From the NCBI GenBank assembly GCA_020355945.1, contig CP070627.1, positions 8,337,458 to 8,347,967 on the forward strand: DNA of 10,510 nucleotides. The letters are read 5' to 3'. A program made the position numbers and the translations under genes. The stretch's first letter is position 1. Each line of letters begins with the position of its first letter. Positions 6,323 through 10,510 of this stretch are shown piece by piece. The notes beneath the pieces are model-generated. The model saw only the letters and a program-made list of their open reading frames with translations. It did not search any database and had not been told where the DNA came from. This DNA is from Candidatus Aminicenantota bacterium (GTDB taxonomy: Bacteria > Acidobacteriota > Aminicenantia > UBA2199).

Positions 6323-9300
6323 AACGTGCCAATAAGCTATTTCGCCAGGGCAAAGCAGATGCGGCTGTAAAAGAATATAAAAAAATACTGGAAATTAAAC
6401 CCGATGACCTGGAAGTTCGCCGCATTGTCGGCGACCTTGAACTAAAGCAAAATAATACCAAAGGGGCGATAGTACAATTTGAATGGATTGCCGATCACTA
6501 CCTTAAAGAAGGCTTTTTTGCCAAAGCCATCGCCATGTATAAACGGATCACCCGCGTAGACCCTAATTATGAACAAGCCCTGTTTAAATTAGCGGAATTG
6601 TACACCAAACAGGGCTTGGTGATGGAAGCCAAACAAATTTTCCTGGATATCGCGGAAGAGTGCAAACGGAAGAATAACCAAAAAAAAGCCCTGGATATGT
6701 ATAAAAAAATATTGGAATTCGATCGCAGCAATATCAAAATGAGACTCCTCCTGGCAGACAACTACCTGAAAGAAGGCCTGGAAGATAATGCCATCTCCGA
6801 ATATATCACTGCAGCGGACATCATTTTAAATAAAAAGGACTACCACCGGGCAGAAGAATTACTGTTAAACACAATGGGGAAAACAAAAAATTTAAAAGTC
6901 ATTGAAAAATTGGTCCAACTCTACGTCAAACAAGGCGAGGATGATAAAGCCATCACCCTGATCAACAAGCAAGGCATGGATTTTTTACAGGATGTCGAGA
7001 TGTTAAAAGTCCTGGGCGAATTATATTTGAAAAAGAATATGATGACTGAGGCGGAGAAAATATTTTCAAAAATTGCCGATCTAGACCCTGGAGAAACAGA
7101 AGTCATTATGCGATTGGGTAAAGTCTACATGCAGCGGGAGGACTACGACAGGACCTATTCGCTCTTCCTCCCCATTATCGATAAAAATGTACAAAATAAA
7201 AAATTTGAAGAAGCCGGCAATTTACTTCGTTTTATTATTGCTTCCAATAACTCCTATCTCCCGGCTTTAAAAAAATTGGCGGAAATATTCAACTTGACCG
7301 GGAAAACCAATAATTTAATTGCCCTCTACGAATCCATGATTCCTATTTATGAAGAGAAACAGATGAAGGTGGAATTAAGAGGTATATTGGAAGAATTGAT
7401 CCAATTATCCGATACACCCTTTAGTTATGAGGAGCAGTTGGCCAAACTGACCGGCCAGGAAGCAAGGGAGGCGGAAGCAGCGGAAGAAGAAGTAGAAAGT
7501 GAACGGGAAAAAGAATTTGTTAATTATAACCTGCGAGCTGCGGAGAAAGCAATAGAAGTCAGTGATTTTGATAAAGCCATTGATACATTAAAAAAATCCA
7601 AATCCAACTTTCCCAAAAATATCGAACTCCGGAAAAAATTATTTGAAGTATACCTGGAGGCCGAGCAAACCGAGCTGGCAGTGGAAGAAGGCAAAGGGCT
7701 CCTGGAACTGTATAAATTCTTGCATCATGACGACGAATACATCGATCTACTTGAAAAACTGTCCACGTTAAAACCGGAAGATGAAAGATTGGTGGCTCTC
7801 TCCGTTGACGAAAAAACCAGTATTGATATCGATTTTGGTAAGGCTGAACTGGATGAACAAATCCTGGAAATCGGTGATTCCTATACGCATGAAGAACCTG
7901 GGGCAGGGGACGCGGGAGATGATGTCCTGGTGCTTTCGGAAGCAGAAAATGTAACCGCTGCCCCCATGGTCGAGGGAGAAGCGTCATCAAAAAGTTTGTC
8001 CTCTATCCTGTCGGAAGTGGACTTTTATGTCAATGACGGGTATTTTGGAGACGCTGAAAAATTACTCAACCAATTAAAAGAGAAGTATCCCGGTAATAAG
8101 CAGTTGTTGGCAAAGATTGATAAATTAGAAAAAGCAAAAATGGGAGTTCTTCAAGACGGAGATTCAGCATCCACAGGTATGGGACTTGATTTTGAAATCG
8201 AACGTTCCCAGGCTGGACCGCAGGAGAAAAAGCCCGCTCAAAAACCAGGGGTCAGAGAAAGGACAGAACGCATCAGGGGCGAGCGGCCTTTTATTCATGG
8301 GGAAGAGGAGATGATTCACCAGGGCGCAGATTCCAATATTGAAATCAATCTCAACGTCGATAGGCAGGAATCCCCCTCTTCTTCCGGTATAAAGTTCTCA
8401 GAAGAAGATTTTGCTGACTCAGGTATCCCTGATTCCATACCTCTTGATATGGACCTGGAGATGGAACCGGAACCAGGACCGGAACCGGAGGAGCCGGAAC
8501 TGGAACTGGAAAAAGGAATGGAACTGGGACGGGAACCGGGCTCCCGCCAGGGGGAAGGAACCGGAGATGTATTTGAACTGGACCCCACCATGTCGGCCGA
8601 CAGTTTCATCCCACCTACTATGCCGGAAATGCCGCCTTCTCCTCCTGGTCCCCCGGAAGAGCTTCCCGAACCGGAAGAACTAATGAAGCCTGAATCCGAA
8701 CCTGAATCCATCAGTGGAGATGATTTATTTGAAATGGAATCCCCTTTTGCAGAAGAAGGTTTCATGGCCCAGGAATATGAAGACTCCAAAAGCGCCCTAA
8801 AAGTCCATGAACAACAGTTACAAAAACCAGGGGAAATAAAACCCAAACCGGAACCACCTGTTGATGATGACATTGACCTGGAAATCGAATTGGAAGAGGG
8901 GGAAGAGAGCGGCGATGTGCCGTTGATGGAAGTTGATACGAAAGGAAAAGTCACTGACGATCATTCCTCTTCTGCCATTGAAGACATTGACCTGGACAGC
9001 ATTATGATTACCAACGGAGAAGAAGCTGTCCCTGACTTAGATACGCCCTTTAAAGAAGTGACCAACGCGGACCTGGCTTTTGAGAGTCATGAAGAATTGT
9101 TGAAAGATGAAGTTTCTTTCCTGGATGAAGCTTACTTTGAAGTGGAACAAAATATCAAAGACGAGATGGAGGCGATTTCGCACTGGCTGAAAGAACTCGA
9201 AAAACAGCGCACCTCCACCATTGAAAAGAACATGATGGAAATCTTCGAAGAGTTTAAAAAAGGTGTAGATGAAAAAATCGGCCAGGAAGATTATGATACC

Positions 9301-9660
9301 AGGTATAACCTGGGCATCGCCTACAAGGAAATGGGGTTGGTAGAAGAAGCCATACATGAATTCCTTATCTCAGCCAAGCATCCATCGAAATTTTTTGATT
9401 CCGCCGGGCTCCTGGGAATGTGTTTCCGGGAAAAAGGTATGTTCGATGAAGCCATCACCTGGTTTGAAAAAGCCTTAGATATACAGGACAGGAGAAAAGA
9501 AGAATACCTGGCCATTAAATATGAACTGGTGATTACCCTTAAATTAAAAGAGGATTACAAAAAGGCCCTGAAATTCACAGTAGATATTTTAAAAGAAGAC
9601 CAGGGCTACCGCGATGCAAAAGCATTATACAAGGAAATGAGAAGCCTTATCGGGCAATAA
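6295..9660 (+). CDS. Large tetratricopeptide-repeat protein with acidic linker
   Basis: The 1121-residue protein has no signal peptide or membrane segment and should be cytosolic. Residues about 1-370 are a row of TPR-like helical pairs (for example 8-36, 94-122, 128-142, 236-265). Glu-rich residues 388-407 lead to more TPR-like helices at 408-495. A single helical hairpin follows at about 567-613. Residues about 617-940 are low complexity, acidic and rich in Pro, Glu and Ser, with the EPEPGPEPEEPELELE stretch at 724-739. A short coiled coil is likely at 945-992. Two or three clear TPRs close the protein (1001-1100, starting DTRYNLGIAYKEMGLVEEAI). TPRs are protein-binding scaffolds; partners are unknown. 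ATG 6295 is supported by AGGAA 7 bases upstream, inside the end of rnhB. Family-level function cannot be given. Confidence 0.9.
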   Translation: MADKRVAILKRANKLFRQGKADAAVKEYKKILEIKPDDLEVRRIVGDLELKQNNTKGAIVQFEWIADHYLKEGFFAKAIAMYKRITRVDPNYEQALFKLAELYTKQGLVMEAKQIFLDIAEECKRKNNQKKALDMYKKILEFDRSNIKMRLLLADNYLKEGLEDNAISEYITAADIILNKKDYHRAEELLLNTMGKTKNLKVIEKLVQLYVKQGEDDKAITLINKQGMDFLQDVEMLKVLGELYLKKNMMTEAEKIFSKIADLDPGETEVIMRLGKVYMQREDYDRTYSLFLPIIDKNVQNKKFEEAGNLLRFIIASNNSYLPALKKLAEIFNLTGKTNNLIALYESMIPIYEEKQMKVELRGILEELIQLSDTPFSYEEQLAKLTGQEAREAEAAEEEVESEREKEFVNYNLRAAEKAIEVSDFDKAIDTLKKSKSNFPKNIELRKKLFEVYLEAEQTELAVEEGKGLLELYKFLHHDDEYIDLLEKLSTLKPEDERLVALSVDEKTSIDIDFGKAELDEQILEIGDSYTHEEPGAGDAGDDVLVLSEAENVTAAPMVEGEASSKSLSSILSEVDFYVNDGYFGDAEKLLNQLKEKYPGNKQLLAKIDKLEKAKMGVLQDGDSASTGMGLDFEIERSQAGPQEKKPAQKPGVRERTERIRGERPFIHGEEEMIHQGADSNIEINLNVDRQESPSSSGIKFSEEDFADSGIPDSIPLDMDLEMEPEPGPEPEEPELELEKGMELGREPGSRQGEGTGDVFELDPTMSADSFIPPTMPEMPPSPPGPPEELPEPEELMKPESEPESISGDDLFEMESPFAEEGFMAQEYEDSKSALKVHEQQLQKPGEIKPKPEPPVDDDIDLEIELEEGEESGDVPLMEVDTKGKVTDDHSSSAIEDIDLDSIMITNGEEAVPDLDTPFKEVTNADLAFESHEELLKDEVSFLDEAYFEVEQNIKDEMEAISHWLKELEKQRTSTIEKNMMEIFEEFKKGVDEKIGQEDYDTRYNLGIAYKEMGLVEEAIHEFLISAKHPSKFFDSAGLLGMCFREKGMFDEAITWFEKALDIQDRRKEEYLAIKYELVITLKLKEDYKKALKFTVDILKEDQGYRDAKALYKEMRSLIGQ
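8463..8511 (+). repeat. In-frame GGAACC/GGAACT low-complexity repeat
   Basis: Degenerate 6-base units (GGAACC, GGACC, GGAACT) coding for alternating Glu-Pro then Glu-Leu within the acidic linker of the TPR protein. The unit is a multiple of three, so gain or loss of copies would keep the frame. It also produces a Ser/Gly-rich false reading frame on the opposite strand. Confidence 0.6.
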
Positions 9661-9662
9661 TA

Positions 9663-10385
9663 TTGAATTACAGCAGCCAATTAATAACAGCAGCCCAAAC
9701 ATTATGTGAAGCGGTTAGCGGGATGTATTTTTCTCCCCCGGTAGCGATGGTCTACAACCCCCTGGATTACGCCCGGGAAAGCCACTCTTTATACCTCAGC
9801 ACCTATGGAAACTCAAAGAAAAAAGTTGTTTTCCTGGGCATGAATCCGGGCCCGTGGGGAATGGCCCAAACCGGCGTTCCCTTTGGAGAAATCAACGCTG
9901 TCAAATATTGGCTGGGCATTAATGCCCCGGTACACCAACCAAAAAACCAACACCCGAAACGACCCATTGAAGGATTCCAATGCATACGCTCCGAAATCAG
10001 CGGGCTCCGCTTGTGGGGACTGTTTAAAGAACGATTTATAAAAGCAGAATACTTTTTTGAACACCACTTTGTTGCCAATTATTGTCCCCTGGTATTCATG
10101 GAAGCCAGCGGCCGCAATCGCACCCCAAATAAACTCAAAGCAGGAGAACGCCAGGTTCTCTTCCAGGCTTGCGATCGTCATCTCCAACAAGTGGTCCGCA
10201 TATTGGCACCCCAATGGCTGATCGGCGTCGGAAAATTTACTGAAGAAAGGGCTCGCACAGCACTAAAAGGTAAAAATATCAACATTGGGAATATCCTTCA
10301 TCCCAGCCCTGCCAGCCCGGCAGCTAATCGGGATTGGGCCGGAACCGTCACCAAACAAATGATGGCTCTGAAAATCTGGCTCTAA
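9663..10385 (+). CDS. SMUG1-type uracil-DNA glycosylase
   Basis: The 240-residue protein is very close in motif content to SMUG1 (single-strand-selective monofunctional uracil-DNA glycosylase, UDG family 3), which removes uracil and some oxidised or deaminated bases from DNA. Motif 1 is GMNPGPWGMAQTGVPFGE (59-76) with the catalytic-site Asn61; motif 2 is HPSPASPAAN (213-222) with His213. HPKRPIEG (97-104), NYCPLVF (139-145) and SGRNRTP (149-155) are also family marks. Human SMUG1 has Phe where Trp65 stands here. TTG 9663 is taken as start, two bases after the TPR stop, because the preceding helix (LITAAQTLCEAVSG) matches the N-terminal helix of SMUG1; there is no SD, so coupling to the TPR gene is likely. 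ATG 9723 would lose that helix but is possible. SMUG1 is mainly known from animals, with scattered bacterial members. Confidence 0.92.
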   Translation: MNYSSQLITAAQTLCEAVSGMYFSPPVAMVYNPLDYARESHSLYLSTYGNSKKKVVFLGMNPGPWGMAQTGVPFGEINAVKYWLGINAPVHQPKNQHPKRPIEGFQCIRSEISGLRLWGLFKERFIKAEYFFEHHFVANYCPLVFMEASGRNRTPNKLKAGERQVLFQACDRHLQQVVRILAPQWLIGVGKFTEERARTALKGKNINIGNILHPSPASPAANRDWAGTVTKQMMALKIWL

Positions 10386-10431
10386 AAAAACTTTGCCTGG
10401 CTCGAATGCCACTAATCATTAAGCCGTCAAA

Positions 10432-10452
10432 TCTTGCCAAAAAATGGCAAGA
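10432..10452. other. Perfect 8-bp hairpin downstream of SMUG1
   Basis: TCTTGCCA and TGGCAAGA flank a loop of five A. The hairpin is 46 bases after the SMUG1 stop. There is no T tract after the stem on either strand, so it is not a standard intrinsic terminator, though it could protect the 3' end of the mRNA or belong to the repeat that follows. Confidence 0.55.
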
Positions 10453-10461
10453 AATAAAATT

Positions 10462-10507
10462 ACAAATCACAAAATACAAATTACAAACAAATTCCAAATT
10501 ACAATGT
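10462..10507. repeat. A-rich heptamer tandem repeat (ACAAATY)
   Basis: ACAAA recurs at 10462, 10469, 10476 and 10483, an exact 7-base period, then after a 4-base insert two more related units (CCAAATT 10494, ACAATGT 10501). The array may continue past the right edge. It lies in non-coding DNA and resembles dispersed A-rich intergenic repeats I have seen in several AT-rich bacterial genomes; that resemblance is from memory. Confidence 0.5.
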
Positions 10508-10510
10508 CCG

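Noticed and set aside
8316..8954. Long minus-strand open frame rich in Ser and Gly
   Set aside because: It is the antisense of the acidic Glu/Pro-coding linker of the TPR protein; composition is a direct by-product and it has no start context or domain.
10432..10452. Intrinsic terminator for the plus-strand unit
   Set aside because: The stem is perfect, but the bases after it are A-rich, not a T tract, on the plus strand, and only a short ATTT follows on the minus strand.
10462..10507. CRISPR-like array
   Set aside because: Units are 7 bases without spacers; it is a simple tandem repeat.

Overview
The window reads as ordinary bacterial chromosome from an AT-leaning Gram-negative-type organism. 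The partial gene at the left edge belongs to the 'VWFA-related' family best known from Acidobacteria. Together with a large TPR protein, a zinc-ribbon/FHA protein and a membrane protein of the phosphodiesterase/sulfatase fold, this suggests Acidobacteriota or a relative such as Aminicenantes. That placement is an inference from gene families, not a measured one. No rRNA, tRNA, CRISPR array, transposase, integrase or phage gene is visible.

Left part, minus strand. At 1-1101 is the N-terminal 367 codons of a secreted VWFA-related protein, running off the left edge. It has its own good promoter and Shine-Dalgarno (SD) site. Upstream of it is a tight three-gene minus-strand unit, in transcription order: a carboxyl-terminal processing protease (4955-3465), a zinc-ribbon plus FHA protein (3449-2928), and a five-TM membrane protein with a degenerate alkaline-phosphatase-fold domain (2912-1239). 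The gaps are only 15 bases each. The first two genes each have a sigma70-like promoter whose predicted +1 falls on the A of the start ATG, and no SD site, so both look leaderless.

The interval 4956-5135 is a divergent promoter region. It holds the protease promoter on the minus strand, and on the plus strand a 16-base palindrome, a candidate promoter and a strong SD site for rplS.

Right part, plus strand. rplS (ribosomal protein bL19 with an unusual charged N-terminal tail), rnhB (RNase HII), a 1121-residue TPR protein and a SMUG1-type uracil-DNA glycosylase form one closely packed cistron series (1-base overlap, 28-base overlap, 2-base gap). RNase HII and SMUG1 both deal with RNA-like residues in DNA (ribonucleotides and uracil). 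The large TPR protein between them is probably a cytosolic scaffold of unknown partners. The window ends in an intergenic stretch with a perfect 8-bp hairpin and an A-rich heptamer tandem repeat that looks like a dispersed intergenic repeat.

The main points for a second look are the apparent loss of almost all metal ligands and the nucleophile in the membrane phosphodiesterase-like protein, the two leaderless promoters, the extended bL19, and a SMUG1 co-transcribed with RNase HII.
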